DNA of 64,000 nucleotides from Streptomyces sp. ICC1 (GCF_003287935.1 NZ_CP030287.1:7309793-7373792); one strand, 5' to 3'. Positions 1 to 9,133 are shown, counted from the stretch's first letter. The notes: generated by a model not told the origin, from the letters alone. Translations and numbers: made by a program.

Positions 1-2
1 GT

Positions 3-1742
3 ACGGTCACCCGCCTCGCCCTCCTCATCGCGCTGATCGCGGTCGCGGAGGCGGGCCTCGGGCTGCTCGTCCGCCGACTGTCGGCCACCCTCGGGGAGGG
101 CCTGATCCTGGACCTGCGGACAGCCGTCTTCGACCACGTCCAGCGGATGCCGGTGGCGTTCTTCACCCGGACCCGCACCGGGGCGCTGGTCAGCCGGCTC
201 AACAATGACGTGATCGGTGCGCAGCGGGCCTTCAGCAACACCCTCTCGGGGGTGGTGGCCAATACCGTGACCCTGCTGCTGACCCTGACCGTGATGCTGG
301 GCATCTCCTGGCAGATCACCTTGCTGGCCCTCGTGCTCCTGCCTGTGTTCGTGCTGCCCGCCCGCCGGATGGGGGCGCGGATGGCGGGCATGCAGCGCGA
401 GGCCTCGGCGCTGAACGCCTCGATGGGCACCCAGATGACGGAACGGTTCTCCGCGCCGGGCGCCACGCTGGTGAAGCTGTTCGGGCGGCCGGCCGACGAG
501 TCGGCGGAGTTCGCGGCGCGGGCGGCCCGGGTGCGCGACATCGGCATCCGCACGGCGATGGCCCAGTCGGCCTTCATCACCGCCCTGACCCTGGTCTCCG
601 CCCTGGCCCTGGCGCTCGTCTACGGACTCGGCGGCCACTACGCCCTGGCCGGCTCCCTGGACGCGGGCTCCGTCGTCGCCCTCGCCCTCCTGCTGACCAG
701 GCTGTACGCGCCGCTGACCGCGCTCGCCGGGGCGCGGGTGGAGGTGATGAGCGCCATGGTCAGCTTCGAGCGGGTCTTCGAGATCCTCGACCTGAAGCCG
801 CTGATCTCCCAGAAGCCGGACGCCCGCCGGGTGCCGGACGGGCCGGTGGCGGTGGAGTTCGACCGGGTCTCCTTCGGCTATCCCTCGGCCGACAAGGTCT
901 CGCTCGCCTCCCTGGAGGAGGTCGCGACCCTCGACGCGCGGGGCGGCACGCAGGTGCTGCACGAGGTGTCCTTCCGGGCCGAGCCCGGCCAGATGATCGC
1001 CCTGGTCGGCTCGTCGGGCGCCGGCAAGTCGACCATCGCGCAGCTGCTGCCGCGGCTGTACGACACGGACGAGGGTGCGGTCCGCCTCGGCGGGATCGAC
1101 GTACGGGACCTCACGGCCGACTCCATCCGCGACACGCTGGGCATGGTCACGCAGGACGGCCACCTCTTCCACGAGTCGGTACGGGCCAATCTGCTGCTGG
1201 CCCGCCCGGGGGCGGGAGAGGACGAGATCTGGGAGGCCCTGCGCCGGTCCCGCCTCGACGGGCTCGTGGCCTCGCTCCCGGACGGGCTCGACACGGTCGT
1301 CGGCGAGCGCGGCTACCGGCTGTCCGGCGGGGAGCGCCAGCGGCTCACCATCGCCCGGCTGCTGCTGGCCAGGCAGCGGGTGGTGATCCTGGACGAGGCC
1401 ACGGCCCATCTGGACTCCACCTCGGAGGCGGCGGTCCAGGAAGCCCTCGGCGAGGCCCTGGCGGGCCGCACGGCCGTGGTGATCGCCCACCGGCTGTCGA
1501 CGGTGCAGGCGGCGGACCTGATCCTGGTGGTGGAGGAGGGGCGGATCGTGGAACGCGGCACGCACGCCGCGCTGCTGGCGATGGGCGGACGGTACGAGGA
1601 GCTGTACCGCACCCAGTTCGCGTCGGACGCCCCGGAAGACGCTCAGGCGGACGCCCAGGAGGACGCCCAGGAGGACGCGCCGTCGGACACGTCGTCGGCG
1701 CAAGCCCTGCCGGGCGGCGCGGCGGCCGCGCACGGCGGATGA
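3..1742 (+). CDS. ABC exporter, permease fused to ATPase (5' end outside window)
   Basis: This is the 3' part of a half-size ABC exporter. The reading frame is open from base 3, and residues before the first internal Met (147) still read as transmembrane-domain sequence, so the true start lies upstream. About 290 residues of membrane domain are followed by a nucleotide-binding domain with Walker A GSSGAGKST (near visible residue 335), signature LSGGERQR (near 440), Walker B VVILDEA (near 460) and the H-loop in VIAHRLST (near 493). The C-terminal tail carries an imperfect DAQEDAQED repeat. It would work in the cytoplasmic membrane as a homodimer or with a partner gene upstream. Nothing in the sequence shows the substrate. 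Confidence 0.9.
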   Translation, partial: TVTRLALLIALIAVAEAGLGLLVRRLSATLGEGLILDLRTAVFDHVQRMPVAFFTRTRTGALVSRLNNDVIGAQRAFSNTLSGVVANTVTLLLTLTVMLGISWQITLLALVLLPVFVLPARRMGARMAGMQREASALNASMGTQMTERFSAPGATLVKLFGRPADESAEFAARAARVRDIGIRTAMAQSAFITALTLVSALALALVYGLGGHYALAGSLDAGSVVALALLLTRLYAPLTALAGARVEVMSAMVSFERVFEILDLKPLISQKPDARRVPDGPVAVEFDRVSFGYPSADKVSLASLEEVATLDARGGTQVLHEVSFRAEPGQMIALVGSSGAGKSTIAQLLPRLYDTDEGAVRLGGIDVRDLTADSIRDTLGMVTQDGHLFHESVRANLLLARPGAGEDEIWEALRRSRLDGLVASLPDGLDTVVGERGYRLSGGERQRLTIARLLLARQRVVILDEATAHLDSTSEAAVQEALGEALAGRTAVVIAHRLSTVQAADLILVVEEGRIVERGTHAALLAMGGRYEELYRTQFASDAPEDAQADAQEDAQEDAPSDTSSAQALPGGAAAAHGG

Positions 1743-1815
1743 TGGCCGGCAGGGCCTCACTGCCCGCCCCTCACCCCTCACCCCTCGTCCTCACCCTTGG
1801 GAGCAGGAACAGCCG

Positions 1816-2196
1816 ATGGACATCAAACTGGAACTGGTCGCCGTCCCGGTCACCGACATCGACCGCGCCAAGGCCTTCTACGAGCGCGTCGGCTTCCACT
1901 CCGACCACGACGTCACGGTCAGCGAGGACATCCGCTTCGTCCAGCTGACCCCGCCCGGCTCGGCCTGCTCGATCGCCATCGGCAAGGGCCTCACCCGGAT
2001 GACCCCCGGCTCGCTGGACAACATGCAGGTCGTGGTCGCGGACATCGAGGAGGCGTTCGCCGACCTCAAGGGCCGCGGCATCGAGGTGACGGAGATCCAG
2101 GACCTGCCCTGGGGTTCCTTCGTCTACTTCTCCGATCCGGACGGCAACGGCTGGGCGGTCCAGCAGACCACCCCCCGCACGGCCCCGGCGGGCTGA
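1816..2196 (+). CDS. VOC (glyoxalase/bleomycin-resistance fold) protein
   Basis: A 126-aa protein of the vicinal-oxygen-chelate superfamily. It opens with the usual VVxVTDIDRAKAFY pattern (here VAVPVTDIDRAKAFYERVGF) and ends with the metal-side strand FSDPDGNGWAVQQ. The length is typical of a single-module VOC protein that dimerises. GGGAGCAGGA lies just upstream of the ATG at 1816. It follows the ABC gene by 73 bp on the same strand and may be cotranscribed. VOC proteins can be dioxygenases, glyoxalases or drug-binding proteins, and the sequence does not say which. Confidence 0.85.
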   Translation: MDIKLELVAVPVTDIDRAKAFYERVGFHSDHDVTVSEDIRFVQLTPPGSACSIAIGKGLTRMTPGSLDNMQVVVADIEEAFADLKGRGIEVTEIQDLPWGSFVYFSDPDGNGWAVQQTTPRTAPAG

Positions 2197-2326
2197 GTGG
2201 TACGGGCGGGCGCGACGGAGCCCGCCGGATTCGGACCGAAACGCCTCGGATGGGGTGATCGCCCCCGGACCCGTGGAGACTGTCCCCCGGGGAACACCCG
2301 AGGGACGACCGAATGGGAGTGAAGCC

Positions 2327-3187
2327 GTGAGCGCCGTCGCACTGCTGGGGACCGGGATCATGGGGTCGGGCATGGCCCGGAACCTGCTCAAGGCCGGACT
2401 CGAGGTCCGCGTGTGGAACCGGACCAGGGAGAAGGCGGCCGCGCTGGCCGCCGACGGTGCGACGGTCTGCGACAGCCCGGCCGAGGCGGTGGCCGGGGCC
2501 GAGGTGGTGATCACCATGCTGGCCGATGGCGCGGCGGTGGCCCGGGCCATGGCCGCGGCCGAGGAGGGGCTCACCGCCGGCCAGGTCTGGGCGCAGATGG
2601 GCACGGTCGGCGTGGCCTCGCTGGAGGAGCTGGCCGTCTTCGCCCAGGAGCGCGGGCTCGTCTTCGTCGACGCACCGGTGCAGGGCACCCGCGAGCCCGC
2701 CGAGGCCGGAACCCTGGTGGTACTGGTCTCCGGACCGGCCGACCCCCGGCTGGACCCGGTCTTCGCGGCCGTCGGCAGCAAGGTGCTGCCGGTCGGGGAC
2801 GCGCCGGGTGCGGCGACCCGGCTGAAGCTGGCCACGGTCGGGTACGCGATCACGGTGACGGCGGCCGTGGGCGAGGCCCTGGCGCTGGCCGAGGGGCTCG
2901 GGGTGGACACGGAACTGTTCGCGCGGGTCGTGACGGGCGGGCCGATGGACAGCCCCTACCTCCAGGCCAAGATGCGGGCCGTGCTGGAGCGGGACTTCAC
3001 TCCGAGCTTCACGGTGCGCGGCGCCGAGAAGGACACCGGGCTGATCGCCGATGCCGCCGGGGCGGCCGGGATCTCGGTGGACCTGGCGCTCGCCGCGCGG
3101 GCCCGTTTCCACCGTGCCGACGAACTGGGCCACGGCGCCGAGGACATGGCCGCCGGCTATTTCGCGAGCTTCCCCGACCAGCCCTGA
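2327..3187 (+). CDS. NAD(P)-dependent beta-hydroxyacid dehydrogenase (HIBADH/GLYR family)
   Basis: A 286-aa enzyme of the 3-hydroxyisobutyrate dehydrogenase family. An N-terminal Rossmann loop, LLGTGIMGSGMA, is at residues 5-16. The substrate-side motif DAPVQGTREPAEAGTL follows, and the all-alpha C-terminal domain contains the GAATRLK segment with the family's catalytic lysine. The frame is open further upstream, but GTG at 2327 is chosen because it is preceded by GGGAGTGAA and starts exactly before the cofactor loop. Expected reaction: NAD(P)-linked oxidation or reduction of a small beta-hydroxyacid or semialdehyde. No operon partner points to the substrate. Confidence 0.87.
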   Translation: MSAVALLGTGIMGSGMARNLLKAGLEVRVWNRTREKAAALAADGATVCDSPAEAVAGAEVVITMLADGAAVARAMAAAEEGLTAGQVWAQMGTVGVASLEELAVFAQERGLVFVDAPVQGTREPAEAGTLVVLVSGPADPRLDPVFAAVGSKVLPVGDAPGAATRLKLATVGYAITVTAAVGEALALAEGLGVDTELFARVVTGGPMDSPYLQAKMRAVLERDFTPSFTVRGAEKDTGLIADAAGAAGISVDLALAARARFHRADELGHGAEDMAAGYFASFPDQP

Positions 3188-3299
3188 GCCTGACCCGGGC
3201 CCCGGCCCGGCCCCGGCCCGGTCTCGCTGCCGCTGCCCGCTGCCCGCTGCCGCGGAAAACGGCTGTCGCCCCGCCGGAGCGCCCGGCTACGGTCCGGTC

Positions 3300-3746
3300 A
3301 TGAACCGGACCCGCACGCGTGACCGCCGCCCGGCCCGGCCGCGGGCCGGGCGCCCGTCCTCCCCGCTCCCCCTGGGGCCGGCCGGGTCCTTGCCGGCCGA
3401 AGGGGCGGGGGTGGTGCTCGTCGGCTTCTTCTCCGGCAAGCGCAAGGACTTCGCCACGGTCATGGACGCGGCCGCCGCCGGGCTGGCCGCCCGGGGGATC
3501 CGGGTCCTGGGCCGCGCCGTCCAGCGCCGCGGCGTCTCGGACGGCGGCGTGCGCAAGATGTCCTGGCCGCTCTCCTCGCGGACCCTCATCCGCGGTGGGA
3601 AGGCCCGTGAGGTGACGGTGCTCCGGGAGGCCGTCGGAGCCGACGCGGTCGTCTTCGTCAATCCGCTGACGGACCACCAGCGCCGGGTCCTCGCGGAGCT
3701 CTTCGGCTGCCCCGCCGTCAGCCTCGCCGACGCTCCCGCCGAGTAG
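3300..3746 (+). CDS. Free-standing HflX N-terminal-domain-like protein
   Basis: A 148-aa protein resembling only the nucleotide-binding N-terminal domain of the HflX ribosome-associated GTPase. It has the GVVLVGFFSGKRKDFAT strand, the variant VQRRGVSDGG of the HflX LVQRRDRPDPATYIG region, then LIRGGKAREV and GADAVVFVNPL, which correspond to the GSGKAREL and GADTVI-type motifs. The GTPase domain (G1 to G4) is absent and the stop at 3746 is followed by a convergent gene, so this is a complete short gene rather than a truncated HflX. No clear Shine-Dalgarno is seen. TACGGT lies 12 bp upstream of the ATG, so a leaderless message is possible. Ribosome or HflX interaction is inference. Confidence 0.6.
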   Translation: MNRTRTRDRRPARPRAGRPSSPLPLGPAGSLPAEGAGVVLVGFFSGKRKDFATVMDAAAAGLAARGIRVLGRAVQRRGVSDGGVRKMSWPLSSRTLIRGGKAREVTVLREAVGADAVVFVNPLTDHQRRVLAELFGCPAVSLADAPAE

Positions 3747-3778
3747 GCCGGCCCGGCTCCCACCCACACCGCCCGCGC

Positions 3779-5890
3779 TCAGTCCTCGTACGGCCGCGGG
3801 CGGGTGCGCAGCGTGTGGCCGTGCCGCAGGCCCTCCCGGAAGGCCGCCTCGTACGCCTGGTCGCCCAGTGCCCCGCGCGCGGTGCGCTCGAACTCCTCGC
3901 GTACGGAGGCCAGCTCGGGCGTACCGCGCTGCGGGTGGCCGACCGCCTGCCAGTAGGCGTGGCCCGTGCCGTACGCGCGCGCCGCGCCCGCCCCGTCGCC
4001 ACCCGCGGCCCGGGCCGCCGCGAGCAGGTCGAGCCCGAGGGCGGTGCCGAAGCTGTCGCCCAGCTCCCGTTTGCCCTCCAGCATCGCGCGGGCGTGCACG
4101 GCGGACTCGGCGGGGCGGCTCTCGAACAGACAGATCAGGGCGAGCTGGTAGTCGGCGTAGGCCCGGGTCCAGTGCTCCCCGCGCTGGGCGCAGCCCGAAC
4201 GCAAGTGCTCCGCCTCCTCGCGGGCGTCGCCGAGCAGGCCCATGCCGGTGAGTGCGAAGACCCGTACGAGGTGGCAGCGGAGCCGGGGCCCCGAGTCGAA
4301 GGGAGAACCGGGGAAGGCTTCCAGGGCGTTGTCCGAGACGATCCGGGCGGCCAGCGGCCGCCCGGCCAGCAGGTGGCTCAGGCCCAGCAGGTACGCGGCG
4401 TCGAGCGCCGGGCGCGCCCCGAGTCCGGTGGCGAGGGCCTCGCAGCCGACCGCGATCCGGTGGGCCTGGTCCTGCTCGCCCTGGAGCAGCAGGGTCACCC
4501 CGAGCGCCCACAGGGCGCGTGCGCGGACCGGCGCGGCCACGTCCTCCGGCCGTGCGGCGGCCAGGGCCCGCTCCAAGTAGCCGCGGGAAGCGTGCAGGTG
4601 GCCGCAGCAGGCCCAGTAGAAGCCGACCCGGGCCGCCAGGTCCAGGGCCAGGACCGGGGCGGTGGCCAGGCAGTGGTCGAGGGCCGCGCACAGGTCCCCG
4701 TACACCGCCGCGACGCGCCGGTATCCGAGCCTTTGGGCGGGTCCCAGCCAGTCCCGCTCGGCCGCGCGGACCAGGTCGGTGAAGTGGGCGGCGTGGGCGG
4801 TGCGCAGCGCCTCGCCTTCGCCGGCCTCTTCGCGCCACATGGCCCCGTACTCCCGGATCGTGTCCAGCATGCGGTACGAGCCGTCCGCGCACCGGCGCAC
4901 GACGGATTTGGCGGCGAGGGCCTCCAGCAGCGGCGGGACCTGCGCCTGGGTGAGCGGGGCGGCCGAGCAGACGGCGCGGGCGGCCGCCGCGTCGAAGGAT
5001 CCGCCGAAGACGGACAGCCGCAGCCACAGCAGCCGTTCGCGCGGTTCGCACCACTCGTGGCTCCAGCCGATGGCCGTGCGCAGCGCGCGGTGGCGGGGCG
5101 GCTGGAGGGGGGCGGCGGTGGACAGCCGTCCGATCCTGCGGGCGAGCCGGGCGGCGAGCTCCTCGACGGTGTGGTCCGTCAACTGCGCGGCGGCGAGTTC
5201 CAGCGCGAGGGGGACCCCCTCGAGGCGGGCGCAGACGGCCCGGGCGGCCGCGAGCCGGGCCTCCGTCCAGGGGGGCGCCTGCCCGGGGGCGGCCGCGGCG
5301 GCCCGCCGGGTGAAGAGCGCGAGGGCCTCCTCGGCCCCGCCGGGGTCGACTGCGTGCGGCAACGGGCCGATGTCCAGGACGTGTTCGCGCCCCAAGGCCA
5401 GCGACTGCCTGCTGGTGACGAGCACGACGAGGTGCGGGGCCGCGTCGAGCAGCTCGCGCACGAGGCCCCGTGCGGCCGTCACCAGGTGTTCGCAGCAGTC
5501 CAGTACGAGGAGCAGCCGGCGCTCGCCGATCCACTCCCGCACCGCCGCGTCCAGGGTGCGGGAGGTGTGGTCGGCCAGGTCGAGGGCGTCGGCGACAGTG
5601 GCGGCGAGCAGCCGCTCGTCGGGCAGCGGGGAGAGGTCGGCCCAGTGGACCCCGTCGGGGAACGGGCCCGCGGGGCCGGCGGCCTCCATGCGGTCGGCGG
5701 CGTGCCGGGCCAGGCGGCTCTTGCCGACTCCGCCCGGCCCGGTCAGCGTGACCAGCCGCCCGCCGCCGCCCGGCGGCGGGCCGTACCGCCCGCCGCCCCG
5801 CAACGCCCTGTCCAGGGCGGCCAGTTCACCGGCCCGCCCCACGAAGGAGGCGGACCCGTCGCGTTCGTACCCCTCGCCGTCTCCCAGCAC
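3779..5890 (-). CDS. STAND ATPase with TPR-like C-terminus, no DNA-binding domain
   Basis: A 703-aa protein like the ATPase cores of AfsR/LuxR-type (LAL) regulators. An FVGRAGELAAL entry motif is followed by Walker A LTGPGGVGKSRLA (residues 48-60), Walker B LLLVLDCCEH and the VTSRQSL sensor. A winged-helix-like stretch and about 350 residues of alpha-helical repeats complete it. Homologous regulators usually carry a SARP or LuxR HTH, but none is visible at either end, so this is an effector-less STAND protein or one that acts through a partner. GTG at 5890 is the start. An adapter-type chimeric join begins 36 bp upstream, so the native promoter is not present. Confidence 0.85.
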   Translation of the reverse strand: MLGDGEGYERDGSASFVGRAGELAALDRALRGGGRYGPPPGGGGRLVTLTGPGGVGKSRLARHAADRMEAAGPAGPFPDGVHWADLSPLPDERLLAATVADALDLADHTSRTLDAAVREWIGERRLLLVLDCCEHLVTAARGLVRELLDAAPHLVVLVTSRQSLALGREHVLDIGPLPHAVDPGGAEEALALFTRRAAAAAPGQAPPWTEARLAAARAVCARLEGVPLALELAAAQLTDHTVEELAARLARRIGRLSTAAPLQPPRHRALRTAIGWSHEWCEPRERLLWLRLSVFGGSFDAAAARAVCSAAPLTQAQVPPLLEALAAKSVVRRCADGSYRMLDTIREYGAMWREEAGEGEALRTAHAAHFTDLVRAAERDWLGPAQRLGYRRVAAVYGDLCAALDHCLATAPVLALDLAARVGFYWACCGHLHASRGYLERALAAARPEDVAAPVRARALWALGVTLLLQGEQDQAHRIAVGCEALATGLGARPALDAAYLLGLSHLLAGRPLAARIVSDNALEAFPGSPFDSGPRLRCHLVRVFALTGMGLLGDAREEAEHLRSGCAQRGEHWTRAYADYQLALICLFESRPAESAVHARAMLEGKRELGDSFGTALGLDLLAAARAAGGDGAGAARAYGTGHAYWQAVGHPQRGTPELASVREEFERTARGALGDQAYEAAFREGLRHGHTLRTRPRPYED

Positions 5891-5925
5891 CCGCCCAGTG
5901 TGGCGTACGGGGCGGGCGGCGGTCC

Positions 5926-5947
5926 CTGATACACATCTCCGGGGCCC
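5926..5947. other. Nextera transposon-adapter remnant (assembly artefact)
   Basis: CTGATACACATCTCCGGGG matches the Nextera read-through adapter (CTCTTATACACATCT followed by CCGAGCCC), with mismatches at the first bases and one insertion. The sequence on its right begins inside a helicase gene that lacks its first several hundred codons. The simplest reading is a join of two unrelated contigs through unremoved adapter, not a biological site. Confidence 0.85.
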
Positions 5948-5949
5948 GC

Positions 5950-6612
5950 CGGGCCAGGGCCGCCGTCCGCGCGGTCGGGCTGCCCGCCGCGCTCTGCGCC
6001 AGCCAGGTGATACCCCTCGCCGCCGACGAGCAGGGCTTCGTCCGCGGCCTCGCCCGCCCCATGCCCAAGCCCCCGCAGCCCGCCGCGCGCCAGGGCACCC
6101 GCTTCCACGCCTGGGTGGAGTCCCGCTTCGACGAGCTCCCCCTCCCGCTCCTCGATGTCCTCGACCCCGCGACCGAGCTGCCCGGCGCCGGCGCGGAATC
6201 CGGCCAGGACATCGCCGACGAGGCCGACCTGGACTCCCTCAAGGCCGCCTTCGAGCGCAGCGAGTACGCCGACCGCACCCCGTACCGCATGGAGGTCCCC
6301 GTCCAGCTGACCCTCGCGGGCCGGGTGATCCGCGGCCGGATCGACGCCGTGTACCGCGGCCCCGACGGCACGTACGAGATCGTCGACTGGAAGACCGGCC
6401 GGACGGCCGAGGCGGACCCCCTCCAGCTCGCCGTCTACCGCCTGGCCTGGGCGGAGGCCACGAACACCCCCCTCGCCGAGGTCACCGCCGCCTTCCTGCA
6501 CGTGCGCAGCGGCCGCGTCGTCCGCCCCCGCAACCTCCCCGGCCGCGCGCGTCTTGAGCAGATCCTCCAAGGCAAAACGGACACGGAAAGCGACCTCCGA
6601 ACAGAAGGCTAG
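5950..6612 (+). CDS. C-terminal fragment of an AddB/UvrD-like helicase-nuclease
   Basis: About 220 residues, open from the adapter junction to a stop at 6612, with no start codon of its own. The sequence is the C-terminal PD-(D/E)XK nuclease part of the actinobacterial UvrD/REP-type ATP-dependent helicase. It has RQGTRFHAWVESRF, then the catalytic GRIDAVYRG and EIVDWKTGR strands, then the LQLAVYRLAWAE helix. Full proteins are over 1000 residues, so all helicase motifs are missing. They should lie on the contig that was wrongly joined at 5926-5947. The intact protein would process DNA ends in recombination and repair. Confidence 0.85.
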   Translation, partial: RARAAVRAVGLPAALCASQVIPLAADEQGFVRGLARPMPKPPQPAARQGTRFHAWVESRFDELPLPLLDVLDPATELPGAGAESGQDIADEADLDSLKAAFERSEYADRTPYRMEVPVQLTLAGRVIRGRIDAVYRGPDGTYEIVDWKTGRTAEADPLQLAVYRLAWAEATNTPLAEVTAAFLHVRSGRVVRPRNLPGRARLEQILQGKTDTESDLRTEG

Positions 6613-6622
6613 GCTCGTGTCC

Positions 6623-8077
6623 ATGAGCGACACCCCGGCGGACAGCGTCGTCCGCACGTACATCGACACGCACCGCGCCGCCTTCCTCGACGACCTCGCC
6701 GAGTGGCTCCGCATCCCTTCGGTCTCGGCCCAGCCCGAGCACGCGGACGACGTACGGCGCAGCGCCGACTGGCTGGCGGCGAAGCTCAAGGAGACCGGTT
6801 TCCCGGTCACCGAGGTCTGGCGGACGGGCACCGCGGACGCCCCCGGAGCGCCCGCCGTCTTCGCGCACTGGCCCAGCGACGACCCCGCCGCGCCCACCGT
6901 CCTGGTCTACGGGCACCACGACGTGCAGCCCGCCGCCCTCGCCGACGGCTGGCACACCGACCCATTCGAACCGGTCGTCAAGGACGGCCGGATGTACGGG
7001 CGCGGCGCCGCCGACGACAAGGGCCAGGTGTTCTTCCACACCCTCGGCGTGCGCGCGCACCTGGCCGCGACCGGCGCAGCAGCCCCCGCCGTGCACCTCA
7101 AGCTCATCGTCGAGGGCGAGGAGGAGTCCGGCTCCCCGCACTTCCGCGCCCTGGTCGAGCGCGAGGCCCGGCGCCTCGCCGCCGACATCGTGATCGTCTC
7201 CGACACCGGGATGTGGTCCGAGACCACCCCCACCGTCTGCACCGGCATGCGCGGCGTCGCCGACTGCGAGATCGACCTGTACGGCCCGGACCAGGACATC
7301 CATTCGGGCGCCTTCGGCGGCGCCGTGCCGAACCCGGCCACCGTCGCGGCCCGCCTCGTCGCGGCCCTGCACGACGCGGACGAGCGGGTCACGGTCCCCG
7401 GCTTCTACGACGGCATCGCCGAGCTCACGGACGCCGAGCGCGAGCTGATCGCCGAGCTGCCCTTCGACGAGGGCGAGTGGCTGCGCACGGCCAAGTCGTA
7501 CGCGGCCGCCGGCGAGGCGGGCTACTCCACGCTGGAGCGCGTCTGGGCCCGCCCGACCGCCGAGGTCAACGGCATCGGCGGCGGTTACCAGGGTCCCGGC
7601 GGCAAGACCATCGTGCCCGCCTCCGCGCACCTGAAGCTGTCGTTCCGCCTGGTCTCAGGGCAGGACCCGTACGCGATCGAGGCCGCCGTCGCGGGCTGGG
7701 TCGCGGAGCGCGTCCCCGCCGGAATCCGGCACTCCATCACTTTCGGCGCCCCCACCCGGCCGTGCCTGACCCCGCTGGACCACCCGGCGCTGCAGTCGGT
7801 CGTCCGGGCCATGGGCCGGGCCTTCGGGCAGAAGATCCGCTTTACCCGCGAGGGCGGTTCGGGTCCGGCGGCGGACCTCCAGGACGTGCTGGCCGCACCC
7901 GTACTCTTCCTCGGGATCTCCGTGCCCTCCGACGGCTGGCACGCGCCGAACGAGAAGGTGGAGCTCGACCTGCTCGCCAAGGGGGTGGAGACGACGGCGT
8001 ACCTCTGGGGCGACCTGGCCGCCCACTGGAAGCCCGCCGGACCCGCCGGGCCCGCTGGAGCCGCCGTCACCGCCTGA
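6623..8077 (+). CDS. M20-family dipeptidase (ArgE/DapE/CPG2-like)
   Basis: A 484-aa cytosolic metallopeptidase. Metal ligands and catalytic residues appear in order: VLVYGHHDVQP (His and Asp), GRGAADDKGQ (bridging Asp), EGEEESGSP (catalytic Glu pair), DTGMW, and PSDGWHAPNEKV near the C-terminus (last His). A lid/dimerisation domain is inserted in the middle (IHSGAFGGAVPNP). ATG at 6623 gives an N-terminus typical of the family; an open frame upstream overlaps the helicase end and has no family resemblance. Likely function is hydrolysis of dipeptides or N-acyl amino acids using two zinc ions. Confidence 0.9.
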   Translation: MSDTPADSVVRTYIDTHRAAFLDDLAEWLRIPSVSAQPEHADDVRRSADWLAAKLKETGFPVTEVWRTGTADAPGAPAVFAHWPSDDPAAPTVLVYGHHDVQPAALADGWHTDPFEPVVKDGRMYGRGAADDKGQVFFHTLGVRAHLAATGAAAPAVHLKLIVEGEEESGSPHFRALVEREARRLAADIVIVSDTGMWSETTPTVCTGMRGVADCEIDLYGPDQDIHSGAFGGAVPNPATVAARLVAALHDADERVTVPGFYDGIAELTDAERELIAELPFDEGEWLRTAKSYAAAGEAGYSTLERVWARPTAEVNGIGGGYQGPGGKTIVPASAHLKLSFRLVSGQDPYAIEAAVAGWVAERVPAGIRHSITFGAPTRPCLTPLDHPALQSVVRAMGRAFGQKIRFTREGGSGPAADLQDVLAAPVLFLGISVPSDGWHAPNEKVELDLLAKGVETTAYLWGDLAAHWKPAGPAGPAGAAVTA

Positions 8078-8156
8078 TCCGCCGCCGTCACCGCCCGCCG
8101 CACACCGTCCTGCTGAGCCTGCCCGTGTCCCGCCACCGGGGGAGTTGGAAGTACCT

Positions 8157-9092
8157 GTGAGCACCCATACCGAGCACGAGCGCCCGATCTCGCTGGCCGC
8201 GCCCAGCGGAATCGACCGGGCCGCGCACCACCGCCTCGACGAGGCGTGGCTCGCCGCCGCCTGGAGCCACCCGAGCACCCGCGTCTTCGTCGTCTCGGGC
8301 GGCCAGGTCCTGGTCGACGACACCCCCGACGGCGGCACCGGCATCCTGATGACCCCGGCCTTCGAAGCCCCGGTCACCGAGACCCACCGGTACTTCCTGG
8401 GCACCGACGAGGACGGCGTACGGTACTTCGCGCTCCAGAAGGACTCGCTGCCCGGCCGCATGGACCAGTCGGCCCGCCCGGCGGGCCTGCGCGAGGCCGG
8501 CATGCTGCTCTCCCCGCGGGACGCCGGGCTGATGGTGCACGCGGTGGCGCTGGAGAACTGGCAGCGCATGCACCGCTTCTGCTCGCGCTGCGGCGAGCGC
8601 ACGGTGGTCGCGGCCGCCGGGCACATCCGCCGCTGCCCGGGCTGCGGCGCCGAGCACTACCCGCGCACCGATCCGGCCGTGATCATGCTGGTCACGGACG
8701 AGCAGGACCGGGCGCTGCTGGGCCGCCAGGTGCACTGGCCGGAGGGGCGCTTCTCGACGCTGGCCGGGTTCGTGGAGCCGGGCGAGTCCATCGAGCAGTC
8801 CGTCATCCGCGAGGTGTGGGAGGAGGCGGGCGTCAAGGTCGGCGAGGTCGACTACGTCGCCAGCCAGCCCTGGCCGTTCCCGTACAGCCTGATGCTGGGC
8901 TTCACGGCCCGCGCCACCACCTCCGAGATCAACGTCGACGGCGAGGAGATCCAGGAGGCCCGCTGGTTCTCCCGCGAGGACCTGCGCGCGGCGATCGAGG
9001 CGGGCGAGGTGCTCCCGCCGGCGGGCATCTCCATCGCGGCCCGGCTGGTCGAGCTCTGGTACGGCGAGCCGCTGCCGAGGCCCACGGCGTAA
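8157..9092 (+). CDS. nudC: NAD(+) diphosphatase / NAD-cap decapping Nudix enzyme
   Basis: A 311-aa NudC-type enzyme. A zinc ribbon (CSRCGERT followed by CPGCG) lies before the Nudix box GFVEPGESIEQSVIREVWEEAG, and the NADH-pyrophosphatase signature SQPWPFP follows about 15 residues later. It hydrolyses NAD(H) to NMN(H) plus AMP and, in the characterised family, removes NAD caps from RNA. GTG at 8157 is used because GGAAG lies 5 bp before it; an in-frame ATG at 8145 is possible. A strong hairpin terminator follows at 9108. Confidence 0.93.
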   Translation: MSTHTEHERPISLAAPSGIDRAAHHRLDEAWLAAAWSHPSTRVFVVSGGQVLVDDTPDGGTGILMTPAFEAPVTETHRYFLGTDEDGVRYFALQKDSLPGRMDQSARPAGLREAGMLLSPRDAGLMVHAVALENWQRMHRFCSRCGERTVVAAAGHIRRCPGCGAEHYPRTDPAVIMLVTDEQDRALLGRQVHWPEGRFSTLAGFVEPGESIEQSVIREVWEEAGVKVGEVDYVASQPWPFPYSLMLGFTARATTSEINVDGEEIQEARWFSREDLRAAIEAGEVLPPAGISIAARLVELWYGEPLPRPTA

Positions 9093-9107
9093 CGTTCGTC
9101 ACAGCAG

Positions 9108-9133
9108 AAGGCCCCCGCCGAGGCGGGGGCCTT
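9108..9133. terminator. Bidirectional intrinsic terminator between nudC and mycoredoxin gene
   Basis: A perfect 12-bp stem (AAGGCCCCCGCC / GGCGGGGGCCTT) with a 2-base loop. A-rich sequence lies on one side and T-rich on the other, so it can stop transcription from both convergent genes. Confidence 0.9.
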
